A stretch of DNA of 64,000 nucleotides from Ramlibacter albus (GTDB lineage Bacteria > Pseudomonadota > Gammaproteobacteria > Burkholderiales > Burkholderiaceae_C): assembly GCF_014297445.1 (NCBI RefSeq), contig NZ_JACORU010000002.1, positions 434,001 to 498,000 of the forward strand. Reading direction: 5' to 3'. Below the pieces are notes generated by a model that did not search any database, was not told the origin of the DNA, and saw nothing but the letters and a program-made list of their open reading frames with translations. Position 1 is the first letter of the stretch. Every line of letters begins with the position of its first letter. Made by a program: the position numbers and the translations under genes. Shown here piece after piece: positions 1-10,424 of the stretch.

Positions 1-338
1 CTGGCAATGACGTCTTCGCCGGTCACCGGCTTGCCGTCGTGGAACTCCAGGCCCTTGCGCAGCTTGAAGGTCCACAGGCGCTTGTCGGGGCTCTCGGTCC
101 AGGTCTCGACCATCTGCGGCTTGACCTTCGCTTCCGCGTCCGTGCCGAACAGCGTGTCGTAGATCATATAGCCGTGGTTGCGGCTCATGTACGCGGTGGT
201 CCAGATGGGGTCGAGGATGGCGAGGTTGGAGTGCGGCACGATCCGCAACACGTTCGCCTGGGCCCAGGCCGCTCCGGCGCCGAGCAGGGAGGCGGCCACG
301 GCCGCCGAGAGGAAGAAGCTGCGACGAGACTTAGTCAT
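1..338 (-). CDS. ABC transporter substrate-binding protein, SBP_bac_5 type (3' end beyond window)
   Basis: Periplasmic receptor of a peptide/nickel-type ABC importer. Only the N-terminal 112 residues are in the window. They show a signal peptide ending near AGAAWAQA, then sequence typical of the DppA/OppA fold: a stretch around IVPHSNLAILDPIWTT and the family signature KLRKGLEFHDGKPVTGEDV. The ATG at 338 follows a clear AAGGAG ribosome site about 5 nt upstream. It reads away from the amidohydrolase at 439, so the two share a divergent promoter region of about 100 bp. The family is clear but the ligand cannot be told from this fragment; a role in feeding the neighbouring amidohydrolase is only inferred. 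Confidence 0.88.
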   Translation of the reverse strand, partial: MTKSRRSFFLSAAVAASLLGAGAAWAQANVLRIVPHSNLAILDPIWTTAYMSRNHGYMIYDTLFGTDAEAKVKPQMVETWTESPDKRLWTFKLRKGLEFHDGKPVTGEDVIA

Positions 339-438
339 CAGGTACTCCTTTCGTCGGCTCATTCTGCGCGGGCAGCCACGCCCGCCACTCCGGGGAAACC
401 CGCTGGCGCGGCGGCGTTGGTGCTACAACAGGGTGCAA

Positions 439-1689
439 ATGCTGGACCTTCTCATCACCCATGCGGCGCTCCCGGACGGGCGCCGCGACATCTCGGTTGC
501 CGTGCAGGGCGGCCGCATCGTCGAGGTCGCGCCCGGCCTGGCCGCGCCCGCGCACGAGACGCTGGACGCCGGCGGCCGGCTGCTCGCGCCGCCCTTCTGC
601 GACCCGCACTTCCACATGGACAGCGTGCTCACGTACGGCAACCCGCGGGTGAACGAGAGCGGGACGCTGCTGGAGGGCATCGCGCTATGGGGCGAGCTCA
701 AGCCGTCGCTGAAGCACGAGGACATCTTGCAGCGCGCCCTGCGGTATTGCGAGATGGCCGTCGCCAAGGGCCTGCTCGCGATCCGCAGCCACGTGGACAC
801 GAGCGATCCTTCCCTGCTGGCGGTGGACGCCCTGCTCGAGGTGAAGCGCAAGGTGGCGGCCGTCATCGACCTGCAGCTCGTTGCCTTCCCGCAGGACGGT
901 GTGCTGCGCTCCCCGGGCGGCGCGGAGAACCTCGAGCGCGCACTCGACAAGGGCGTGGACATCGTCGGCGGCATCCCGCACTTCGAGCGCACGATGGCCG
1001 AAGGCGCCGCGAGCGTGAAGCTGCTGTGCGAAATCGCCGCCGAGCGCGGCAAGCTGGTCGACATGCACTGCGACGAGACCGACGACCCGATGTCGCGGCA
1101 CATCGAGACGCTGGCTTTCGAGGCGCAGCGGCTCGGGCTGCAGGGGCGCGTGACTGGCAGCCACTGCACCTCCATGCACAGCATGGACAACTACTACGTG
1201 AGCAAGCTGCTGCCGCTGATTGCGGAAAGCGGCGTGTCGGTGATCGCCAATCCGCTGATCAACATCACGCTGCAGGGGCGGCACGACACGTACCCGAAGC
1301 GGCGCGGGATGACGCGTGTGCCGGAGCTGATGAATGCAGGCGTGACGGTCGCATTCGGCCATGACTGCGTGATGGACCCGTGGTATGCAATGGGGTCGGG
1401 CGACATGCTGGACGTGGCGCACATGGGGCTGCATGTGGCGCAGATGACGAGCGTGAAGGGCATCCGCGCCTGCTTCGACGCGGTGACGGTGAATGCCGCG
1501 AAGGTGATGCATCTCGACGGCTACGGCATCGCGCCGGGCCGCGAGGCGAGCTTCGTGCTGCTGCAGGCCGATGACGTCGTGGAGGCCATCCGGCTGCGCC
1601 CGACTCGGCTCAAGGTGTGGAAGCGCGGCCAGTTGGTCGCCGAAACACCCGAATCGTCCGCGCGCCTCCACGTGTCATTGCGGGCTTGA
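439..1689 (+). CDS. Amidohydrolase, cytosine deaminase / AtzC-like
   Basis: Cytoplasmic metal-dependent hydrolase of 416 residues, the usual size for CodA/AtzC enzymes that remove amino or amine groups from heterocycles. The first metal motif is HFH at H57/H59 in the context CDPHFHMDS. Later metal and active-site elements are DMHCDETDDP, TGSHCTSMHSM and FGHDCVMDPW, as in cytosine deaminase. The start at 439 is chosen because the protein begins with the canonical N-terminal beta-sandwich strand (LDLLITHAALPDG); the open frame upstream to 178 lies over the divergent gene's leader. The stop codon falls inside a REP-like palindrome, so the last residues (VSLRA) are repeat-encoded. Substrate is unknown. 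Confidence 0.85.
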   Translation: MLDLLITHAALPDGRRDISVAVQGGRIVEVAPGLAAPAHETLDAGGRLLAPPFCDPHFHMDSVLTYGNPRVNESGTLLEGIALWGELKPSLKHEDILQRALRYCEMAVAKGLLAIRSHVDTSDPSLLAVDALLEVKRKVAAVIDLQLVAFPQDGVLRSPGGAENLERALDKGVDIVGGIPHFERTMAEGAASVKLLCEIAAERGKLVDMHCDETDDPMSRHIETLAFEAQRLGLQGRVTGSHCTSMHSMDNYYVSKLLPLIAESGVSVIANPLINITLQGRHDTYPKRRGMTRVPELMNAGVTVAFGHDCVMDPWYAMGSGDMLDVAHMGLHVAQMTSVKGIRACFDAVTVNAAKVMHLDGYGIAPGREASFVLLQADDVVEAIRLRPTRLKVWKRGQLVAETPESSARLHVSLRA

Positions 1690-1702
1690 CCCGCAATCCA
1701 TG
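1674..1702 (+). repeat. REP-like palindrome, copy 1
   Basis: GTCATTGCGGGCTTGACCCG followed by CAATCCATG. It matches the dispersed GTCATnCCGGGCTCGACCCGGnATCCATG element seen elsewhere in the window at about 9.4, 15.5, 30.1 and 44.2 kb. It overlaps the 3' end of the amidohydrolase gene and provides its stop codon. An inverted second copy follows at 1722. Confidence 0.8.
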
Positions 1703-1721
1703 CCGGCGTGTCGTCACGCAA

Positions 1722-1740
1722 CCATGGATGCCGGGTCAAG
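1722..1740 (-). repeat. REP-like palindrome, copy 2, left half (interrupted by IS)
   Basis: CCATGGATGCCGGGTCAAG is the inverted form of the REP consensus. It breaks off abruptly at 1740, and the missing continuation CCCGGCATGAC is found at 3175-3184 on the far side of the IS110 element. Together they rebuild one complete palindrome. Confidence 0.8.
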
Positions 1741-1782
1741 AATGGAATGGACGCCTCCTGCCGGGTGAACTCGGCTGCCGAG

Positions 1783-1848
1783 GCCCGGAGGGGGAACCTC
1801 CGGGCTTACGGCATCAAAGTGCCCAAGGCAGGAAGATCACTCTTCCTG
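1783..1848 (+). other. Two strong stem-loops in the IS 5' noncoding end
   Basis: First hairpin: GCCCGGAGG (1783-1791), loop GGGAA, CCTCCGGGC (1797-1805), nine perfect pairs. Second hairpin: CAGGAAGA (1829-1836), loop TCAC, TCTTCCTG (1841-1848), eight perfect pairs. They lie just upstream of the transposase start at 1870. They could belong to a structured guide RNA, or could limit read-through transcription and translation of the transposase. Confidence 0.55.
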
Positions 1849-1869
1849 AAACAGGCCGGAGGTTCCGCC

Positions 1870-2898
1870 ATGGATGCTACTGCGTTGACTCCCGTCGGGC
1901 TAGATGTCGCCAAGAACGTGTTCCAGCTGCACTGGGTGGAGCCGGCCACGGGTGAGGTTCGCAACGTTCGGATCAAGCGCGCGAAGCTGCTGGAGCACTT
2001 TGCCAACCGCGGCTGCTGCCTGGTGGCGATGGAGGCATGCGGCGGCGCGCAGTACTGGGCGCGTGAGCTGATCGGGCTTGGCCACCAAGTCAAGCTGTTG
2101 CCAGCGAAGGCCGTCAAGGCGTTCGTGACGGGCAACAAGAGCGATGCGATCGACGCGCGAGCCATCTGGATGGCGCTGCGTCAGGGGCAGATCAAACCAG
2201 TCGCCATCAAGAGCGAAGCGCAGCAGGCGGTGCTGGCTCTGCACCGCATGAGGCAGCAGCTGGTGAAGGTGCGCACGATGCAGATCAACGAGCTGCGCGG
2301 GCTGCTGACCGAGTACGGTGAGGTGTTCGCTCGTGGCCGTGCACCTCTGGCGCGCGGCATAGCCGCAGCCCTGGAGCGGCTGACCGCGCGGCTTCCCCAG
2401 GTGGTACTGGACACGCTGCTGCAGCAATGGCAGCGCGTGGGCCAGCTGGACGAGCAGATCGGGCAGATCGAGCGGCGCCTGCAGTCGCTCTACCGCCAGG
2501 ATGCGGCGGCGCAGCGAATCGCAAGGATTCCCGGCATCGGGCTACTGACGGCCACGGCTGCCAGCGCTGCGATGGGCCAAGCCAGTGCGTTCCGCTCAGG
2601 CCGTGAGTTCGCCGCGTGGCTGGGCTTGGTGCCGGCACACACCGGCACCGGCGGCAAGACCCGCATGCTGGGCATCAGCAAACGTGGCGACACGTACTTG
2701 CGCACGCTGTTCATCCACGGTGCTCGCAGTGTCGTCACCCATACCAAACACCCCGACGACTGGCTGCGCGAGCTGTTGGCGCGCCGGCCCCGCAACGTAG
2801 CGGTGGTGGCCGTAGCCAACAAGATGGCCCGCACGGCTTGGGCGCTGCTGCGATACGAGCGCGACTGGCAGCCAGGCTGGCCGAGCCAGCGCGCATAG
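1870..2898 (+). CDS. IS110-family transposase (DEDD recombinase)
   Basis: 342 residues, the normal size for the family. The N-terminal RuvC-like DEDD domain shows D12 (VGLDVAKN), E55 (AMEACGG) and D92/D95 (SDAIDARAI). The C-terminal Transposase_20 domain begins near IPGIGLLTA (residue 220) and has the usual GGKTRMLGISKRGDTYLRTL. A coiled linker lies between them. At the C-terminal position where this family often has a nucleophilic Ser, the sequence reads AHTGTGGK (T258/T260); whether this matters is uncertain. ATG 1870 is preferred over upstream starts because the conserved N-terminus begins here, right after GGAGG. The enzyme moves the element through a circular intermediate guided by an element-encoded RNA (known for IS110 relatives). 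Confidence 0.9.
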   Translation: MDATALTPVGLDVAKNVFQLHWVEPATGEVRNVRIKRAKLLEHFANRGCCLVAMEACGGAQYWARELIGLGHQVKLLPAKAVKAFVTGNKSDAIDARAIWMALRQGQIKPVAIKSEAQQAVLALHRMRQQLVKVRTMQINELRGLLTEYGEVFARGRAPLARGIAAALERLTARLPQVVLDTLLQQWQRVGQLDEQIGQIERRLQSLYRQDAAAQRIARIPGIGLLTATAASAAMGQASAFRSGREFAAWLGLVPAHTGTGGKTRMLGISKRGDTYLRTLFIHGARSVVTHTKHPDDWLRELLARRPRNVAVVAVANKMARTAWALLRYERDWQPGWPSQRA

Positions 2899-3173
2899 AC
2901 CCTCACTTCATCGCACCGAGAAAGGAGGTCCTCACGGGTTGCAACGGGAACCATGATCGATGGCAAATGGCAGAAGCCGTGGCTTGCCAAACCTGAATGC
3001 CGGGCAGGGCATCAACAGTCCTCGTCAAGAATGAGGTGCAAGCCAGCGAACATCCATCGGGGCCAGCGACCGCTCAGCGCGCTCGCACCACAGGCCGGAT
3101 ATAGATCTGCAACTTCGCCCCCAGGCGCCGTCAGTCAACTACCCCCGCTTGAAAACCCGCAGGCGTCCATATA
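2899..3173 (+). ncRNA. Candidate guide (bridge/seek) RNA region in the IS 3' end
   Basis: This noncoding 275-bp tail lies where IS1111-type elements encode their guide RNA. It holds two segments that match the insertion site in the same order and orientation. ATGCCGGG at 2997-3004 equals target bases 1728-1735, and also the complement of the right arm because the target is palindromic. GTCAAGAATG at 3024-3033 is identical to 1735-1744, the junction of target (GTCAAG) and element left end (AATG). Boundaries of a transcript cannot be read from sequence alone. Confidence 0.45.
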
Positions 3174-3184
3174 GCCCGGCATGA
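3174..3184 (-). repeat. REP-like palindrome, copy 2, right half
   Basis: GCCCGGCATGA resumes directly at the IS right end and completes the inverted REP started at 1722-1740. Confidence 0.75.
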
Positions 3185-3197
3185 CGGCGTTCGCACC

Positions 3198-3947
3198 TCA
3201 TCGATACGCGATCCAGACCTTCGTGGCGTCGTCCGCGCGCGACATGTTCATCCGCACCTCGAACCGGTCCGCGCGATACCAACCCAGCATGTACTGCAGC
3301 GGCGCCCCAGCATCGCCCCTGATCACGCGCGCCAGCTTGAGCACCGGCGCGTCCAGCGCGATCCCCAGCGCCTGCGCCACCTCATAAGGCACGCGCTCGC
3401 TCGAGACCACCTGCTCCGCGACGCGGATCGCGAAGCCATGGTCCTCCAGCAGTTGCACGAAGGCCTTGCGCTCCAGCGCGGCGCGGCTGAGCGCATGCGC
3501 GATGGCAGGGGCGACGAATGCTTCCGTGTACGTGAGCGTGCCGGCGGCGTCCGAACGAAGCCGCACCACGCGCAGCACCTTGGTACCGGGCGCCACGGCC
3601 AGGGCATCGGCAACGACGGGTGTCGCGTCGACATGCCGGTAGAACAGCACCTTGCGCTTGTCGCGCCGCCCGCGGTCGAGAAAGCTGTCCACGTGCTCGC
3701 GCAGCAACCGCCTCGGCTTGCCGGCCGCGGTGGCGGCGAGCGTGCCGCGCCGCTCGCTGCGGATGACCAGGCCCTGGTCCTCCAGCCGCTTGAGCGCGCT
3801 GCGGATCGTCACGCGCGCCGCGCCGAACTCGGCCGCCAGCACGCGCTCGCCCGGCAGCCCCTCGGCGCCGTAGTGGCCGTCGCGGATGCGCGACGCCAGC
3901 GTCATCTCGATCACGTGGTAGCGGGCCACCGGCTTGCCGTGCGGCAT
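3198..3947 (-). CDS. GntR-family transcriptional regulator, HutC/UTRA type
   Basis: Cytoplasmic one-component regulator of 249 residues. Residues about 10-75 form the GntR winged helix (ASRIRDGHYGAEGLPGERVLA, then the recognition helix region RVTIRSALKRLEDQGLV). Residues about 95-240 form a UTRA effector domain (YTEAFVAPAIAHALSRAAL, LKLARVIRGDAGAPLQYMLG). The start at 3947 follows AAGGAAAA at a good distance; the open frame beyond it is the antisense of the next gene. It is divergent from the operon starting at 4011 with only 63 bp between, and that gap holds TTGGTCT-type half-sites. It is therefore the likely local regulator of the carboxylate operon, responding to its substrate or an intermediate (inference). 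Confidence 0.9.
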   Translation of the reverse strand: MPHGKPVARYHVIEMTLASRIRDGHYGAEGLPGERVLAAEFGAARVTIRSALKRLEDQGLVIRSERRGTLAATAAGKPRRLLREHVDSFLDRGRRDKRKVLFYRHVDATPVVADALAVAPGTKVLRVVRLRSDAAGTLTYTEAFVAPAIAHALSRAALERKAFVQLLEDHGFAIRVAEQVVSSERVPYEVAQALGIALDAPVLKLARVIRGDAGAPLQYMLGWYRADRFEVRMNMSRADDATKVWIAYR

Positions 3948-3958
3948 CAGGGTTTTCC

Positions 3959-3994
3959 TTGGTCTCTCTTGGTCTGAGTGATAGGACCAGTGGT
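3959..3994. promoter_or_regulatory. Putative GntR/HutC operator
   Basis: Two direct TTGGTCT half-sites (3959-3965 and 3969-3975, 10 bp apart) are followed by GGACCA (3984-3989), giving TGGTC-N10-GACCA, and by the small palindrome ACCAGTGGT (3986-3994). TGGTCT/AGACCA half-sites are known for HutC-subfamily regulators such as DasR and NagR. The position between the regulator gene and the operon it faces fits an autoregulated divergent promoter. Confidence 0.5.
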
Positions 3995-4010
3995 TCCATT
4001 GTAGGCAGGG

Positions 4011-5405
4011 GTGGCCGACACCAGAATCTCCGGCATGGACAGACTGCGCAACACCATCAACATCCTCGTGCCCACGGGCGCGGTGGGCATCGGCGTGAGC
4101 GAGAAAGAGGTCGCGGCCGGCATCGCCGCCGGCGCGCACGCGATCGCCTGCGACGCGGGCTCCACCGACAGCGGCCCGGCCTACCTCGCCACCGGCGTGG
4201 CGAAGTACTCGCGCGACGCGGTGAAGCACGACCTCGCGATCATGATGCGCGCACAGGCGAAGGCGAAGATTCCGCTGCTCATCGGCTCCTGCGGCACGTC
4301 GGGCTGCGACGCCGCGCTGGACTGGACGCGGGACATCGCGCTGGAGATCGCGCGCGAGGAAGGCCTGCACCCGAAGATCGCCCTGCTCTACGCCGAGCAG
4401 CCGGCGCAGCTGATGGCGCAGCGCGCCCGCGAAGGCAGGATCAAGCCACTGGCGCCCTTCAACACCGCGAACCCGGAAGACTTCACGGCCTGCGACCACA
4501 TCGTCGCGCTGATGGGTCCGGAGCCCTTCATCGCGGCGCTCGAACAAGGCGCGAACATCGTGCTCGGCGGCCGCGCATCCGACTCCGCCGTGCTCGCCGC
4601 CTTCCCGGTCATGAAGGGCGCGGGCGCCGGGCCTTCGTGGCACGCGGCAAAGGTGGCCGAGTGCGGGTCGCTCTGCACGACCACGCCGCGCGCCGGCGGC
4701 GTGATGGTGCGCATCGGCCAGAACGCATTCGAGATCGAGCCGCTGACGCCCGGCAACCGCTGCACGCCGCGCACCGTGTCAGCCCACCTGCTGTACGAGA
4801 ACAACGACCCGTTCGAGCTGGTCGAACCCGGCGGCATCGTCGACGTGACCCACGCGACTTACGAGCCCGTCGACGACGCCATCGTGCGCGTCAACGGTTC
4901 GCAGTTCCGCCCCACGCCGTACACGATGAAGCTCGAAGGCGCAGCCGGCAGCGGCTACCAGACCATCATGCTCGTCGGCATCCAGGACCGCGCGGTGCTC
5001 GCCGAGATCGACCGCTTCGTGCACAAGATGCAAGAGGTGCTCACGGCCCGCGTGCGCCAGACCATGGGCGAGCGGGCCGGCAACTTCGACATCTCCATCC
5101 GCCCCTACGGCTGGAACGCCGTGACCGGCGCGCCGGTGCCCGCCGGCAGCGCGCCGCCGCGCGAGGTGGGCCTGCTCTTCGTCGCCACCGCGGCCACGCA
5201 GCAGGTCGCCACGCAGATCGCCAAGACATGCAACCCGTGGTTCTTCCACCTGCCGCTCAACGAGGAGCGCGAGCTGCCGAGCTACGCCTTCCCCTTCTCG
5301 CCGGCCGAGATCGAGCGTGGCCAGGTATTCGACTTCAAGCTCAACCACGTCGTGCAGGTGGCCGACGGCCACGAGCTCGTGCGGACCGTGTTCGTGCAGG
5401 CGTAA
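4011..5405 (+). CDS. AtuA-like protein (DUF1446, acyclic terpene utilization family)
   Basis: 464 residues of the DUF1446/AtuA family, named from the Pseudomonas citronellol (acyclic terpene) catabolic locus; the biochemical role of the family is not firmly established. Family features are the N-terminal INILVPTGAVGIGVSEKEV, the DAGSTDSGPAYLATG segment, and LLIGSCGTSGCD. The GTG at 4011 follows AGGCAGGG; ATG 4035 (MDRLRNTINI) is an equally reasonable start and loses eight residues. It is the first gene of the operon and is followed 10 bp later by its usual partner DUF4387. In many relatives the two are found together or fused, often beside CoA-ester and tricarboxylate genes. The function here is probably a step in the same acid-degrading pathway (inference). 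Confidence 0.85.
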   Translation: MADTRISGMDRLRNTINILVPTGAVGIGVSEKEVAAGIAAGAHAIACDAGSTDSGPAYLATGVAKYSRDAVKHDLAIMMRAQAKAKIPLLIGSCGTSGCDAALDWTRDIALEIAREEGLHPKIALLYAEQPAQLMAQRAREGRIKPLAPFNTANPEDFTACDHIVALMGPEPFIAALEQGANIVLGGRASDSAVLAAFPVMKGAGAGPSWHAAKVAECGSLCTTTPRAGGVMVRIGQNAFEIEPLTPGNRCTPRTVSAHLLYENNDPFELVEPGGIVDVTHATYEPVDDAIVRVNGSQFRPTPYTMKLEGAAGSGYQTIMLVGIQDRAVLAEIDRFVHKMQEVLTARVRQTMGERAGNFDISIRPYGWNAVTGAPVPAGSAPPREVGLLFVATAATQQVATQIAKTCNPWFFHLPLNEERELPSYAFPFSPAEIERGQVFDFKLNHVVQVADGHELVRTVFVQA

Positions 5406-5415
5406 GGAGACGAAG

Positions 5416-5721
5416 ATGCCCAAGCTCACCGACGTCTGCCGACACATCCGCTCCAAGAACGCGGGGCCGTTCTGGATCACCGTGGACCTGGAGTTCCGCG
5501 ACCGCGCCGCGTACGACGCGTACGCGCATTCGCAAGCCTTGCAACCCGCCGCCATCGCCGCTGTCTTCGGCGTCGACTCGGCGCTGGTGCAGCACCACCC
5601 TGTCCCCGACCTGCTGGTGCTGAAAGTGTCCTACCCGCGCCAGCGGCCGCAAGGCGGCCTGCTGGAGCGCGACATGCACGGCGGGCAGCAGTACGTCCGC
5701 CTGCTGGACCTGGAAGTCTGA
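5416..5721 (+). CDS. DUF4387 domain protein
   Basis: Small cytoplasmic protein of 101 residues that matches DUF4387 by size and by the pattern ICRSKNAGPF-like (here HIRSKNAGPFWITVDLEF) near the N-terminus and a conserved RDMHGGQQY close to the C-terminus. In other genomes DUF4387 occurs next to, or fused to the end of, AtuA/DUF1446 proteins, as here (AAGGAGA ribosome site, 10-bp gap). It probably forms a complex with the AtuA-like protein. No catalytic role is known. Confidence 0.85.
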   Translation: MPKLTDVCRHIRSKNAGPFWITVDLEFRDRAAYDAYAHSQALQPAAIAAVFGVDSALVQHHPVPDLLVLKVSYPRQRPQGGLLERDMHGGQQYVRLLDLEV

Positions 5722-5749
5722 AGTTCCGAAGTACGAAAAAGGAGACAAC

Positions 5750-6735
5750 ATGCAGTTCACCCGTCGCACCCTCACCCTCGCCCTCTCGCTCGCCACCTGC
5801 GCTGCCGCCCTCGGCATCGCCGCGCCCGCCTTCGCACAATCGAAGTACCCGGCCAAGCCCGTGAAGTTCGTCGTGCCGTTCGCCCCCGGCGGCGGCTCGG
5901 ACACCTTCTCGCGCCTCGTCGCGCAGAAGCTCACCGAGCAGCACGGCTACACCGTCGTCATCGACAACAAGCCGGGCGCGGGCGGCAACCTCGGGGCCGA
6001 AGCCGCGCTGCGCGAGCCGGCGGACGGCTACACCTTCCTCGTCATCTCCGGCAGCTACGCGGGCAACGCCATCGTCAACAAGCCCTCGTTCGACCCCATC
6101 GGCGCCATCGTGCCGGTGGTGCAGTTCACGCGCGAGGCGATGGTGCTGGCCGTGGGCCCGAACACGCCGTACAAGACGCTGCAGGAGTTCATCGCCGATG
6201 CGAAGAAGGACCCGAGCAAGATCTCCTACGGCTCGTCCGGCACCGCGGGCCTCGCGCACCTGGCCACCGAGTACTTCAACTACCAGGCCGGCATCCAGAT
6301 CACGCACGTGCCGTACAAGGGCACGGGCGCCGCGCTGGTGGACCTCGCGGGCGGCCAGATCCAGATGATGCTGGGCGGCACGAGCTCCTTCGCCTCGCTC
6401 GCCAAGTCCGGCAAGGTGCGCATGCTGGCCGTGGGTGCGCCGCAGCGGCTCGCGTCGTTCCCCAACCTGCCGACGTTTGCCGAGCAGGGCCTGCCGAACT
6501 ACCGCGCGGACCTTTGGCACGGCCTCGTCGCCGCCAAGGGCACGCCGCCGGAGATCATCGCCAAGGTCAACGCCGACATCAACGCGGTGCTGAAGTCGCC
6601 CGAGATGCAGGCGCGCTTCGCGCAGGACGACGTGGGCGTCGCGGGTGGCACGCCGCAGCAGTTCGCCGAGACGATCAAGGAAGACATGGAGCGGTGGCGC
6701 AACGTGATCAAGCAGGCCAACATCAAGATCAACTG

Positions 6736-6736
<1 letters not shown>
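5750..6736 (+). CDS. Bug/TctC-family tripartite tricarboxylate receptor
   Basis: Periplasmic solute receptor of 328 residues. A signal peptide ends at about residue 27 (AAPAFAQS). The mature protein starts with the family signature YPAKPVKFVVPFAPGGGSD, followed by VVIDNKPGAGGNLGAEAA and THVPYKGTGAAL. Bug proteins bind carboxylates through two water-mediated contacts and normally work with TctA/TctB. No membrane component is in the window, so it must use a distant TctAB or act as a signal receptor. It sits in the operon after DUF4387 (28 bp, GGAGA site), and its TGA overlaps the aconitase ATG, so its ligand is probably the acid processed by the following enzymes. Confidence 0.93.
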
Positions 6737-9438
<2,702 letters not shown>

Positions 9439-9464
9439 CGCGCCGCAAGGAGACCGACCGAACC

Positions 9465-10424
9465 ATGCAAAGACGCACCTTCCTGGCCGCCGCGGCCGCC
9501 ACTTCGTCGTGGGCGGCACTCGCGCAATCGGCCTTCCCCAACCGCCCCCTCACCTTCGTCGTGCCCTTCGCGGCCGGCGGCGGCGGCGACGTGGTGGCGC
9601 GCATGCTCGCCAAGGAGCTGGGCGACCGCATCAAGCAGCCCATCGTGGTGGAGAACCGCGTCGGCGCCGGCGGCAACATCGGCTCGGCCTACGTCCTGAA
9701 GTCGAAGCCCGACGGCTACACGCTGCTCAACATGTCGAGCACCTACCCGATCCAGGCCGCGCTCACCAAAGTCCCGTTCGACCCGATCGGCGACATGCAG
9801 CCGATCATCATGGTGTCGCGCGACCCGGCGGTCGTGGTTGTCAACACGAATTCGCCGCTGAAGAACGCGAAGGACCTCGCACAGGCCGCCAAGGACAAGC
9901 CCGGCAAGCTGTCGTACGGCTCCGCGGGCGTGGGCTCCATCGCGCACGTCGGCATGGAGGAGCTCGCGTTCAACATGGGCGTGCAGATGACGCACGTGCC
10001 GTACAAGGGCTCGTCGCAAGCCTTCAACGACGTGATGTCGGGGCAGGTGGACATGATGCTCACCAGCGCCACCTACGCCTCGCCCTTCATCCGTTCCGGC
10101 CGCGTGCGCGCGCTGGGCGTCGCGAGCGCGCAGCGCATGGCGTCGATGCCGGACGTGCCCACCTTCGCCGAACAGGGCTGGCCCGACTACCTGCTGGTGG
10201 ACTGGAAAGCCGTTGCGGCACCGAAAGGCGTGCCGCCGGAGGTCGTCGCCTTCCTCAACCGCGAACTCAACGAAGTGCTCCGCTCGCGCAACGTCAGCGA
10301 GAAGTTCACGGCCGAGGGCACCACCGCCGTGGGCGGCACGCCCGAACAGATGATGGACATCGTGCGCTCCGACGTGGAGCGCTGGCGCGCCCTTGCCAAG
10401 CGCGCGAACCTCAAGATCGAATGA
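9465..10424 (+). CDS. Bug/TctC-family tripartite tricarboxylate receptor
   Basis: 319-residue periplasmic receptor. The signal sequence MQRRTFLAAAAA...ALAQS is followed by the family start FPNRPLTFVVPFAAGGGGDVV. Further hallmarks are VVENRVGAGGNIGSAYVL, the loop YGSAGVGSIAHVG and THVPYKGSSQAFNDVM. ATG 9465 follows AAGGAGA at a slightly long distance and gives the expected signal peptide; the longer open frame upstream is antisense-like REP and aconitase sequence. It is the second Bug receptor in one operon. It differs enough from the first that the two may bind different acids or stereoisomers. Its TGA overlaps the ATG of the lyase gene, indicating coupled translation. Confidence 0.93.
   Translation: MQRRTFLAAAAATSSWAALAQSAFPNRPLTFVVPFAAGGGGDVVARMLAKELGDRIKQPIVVENRVGAGGNIGSAYVLKSKPDGYTLLNMSSTYPIQAALTKVPFDPIGDMQPIIMVSRDPAVVVVNTNSPLKNAKDLAQAAKDKPGKLSYGSAGVGSIAHVGMEELAFNMGVQMTHVPYKGSSQAFNDVMSGQVDMMLTSATYASPFIRSGRVRALGVASAQRMASMPDVPTFAEQGWPDYLLVDWKAVAAPKGVPPEVVAFLNRELNEVLRSRNVSEKFTAEGTTAVGGTPEQMMDIVRSDVERWRALAKRANLKIE

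Larger units (their letters stand above)
1740..3173 (+). mobile_element. IS110-family element, IS1111-like, inserted in a REP palindrome
   Basis: About 1434 bp carrying one DEDD transposase gene. The ends are set by the REP palindrome they interrupt: GGGTCAAG lies on the left and CCCGGCATGAC on the right. One G (1740 or 3174) is shared, so the element is 1740-3173 or 1741-3174. No target duplication is seen, as expected for IS110. Near each end is the same short inverted repeat ATGGACGCCT (1747-1756) / AGGCGTCCAT (3161-3170), a few bases inside the termini. Subterminal inverted repeats and a 3' noncoding end (275 bp) longer than the 5' end (130 bp) are features of the IS1111 subgroup. Confidence 0.85.

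Noticed and set aside
178..438. N-terminal extension of the amidohydrolase
   Set aside because: It overlaps the divergent ABC binding-protein gene and its promoter, and the family N-terminus begins at 439.
3948..4643. N-terminal extension of the GntR regulator
   Set aside because: Antisense to the AtuA-like gene; a good ribosome site fixes the start at 3947.
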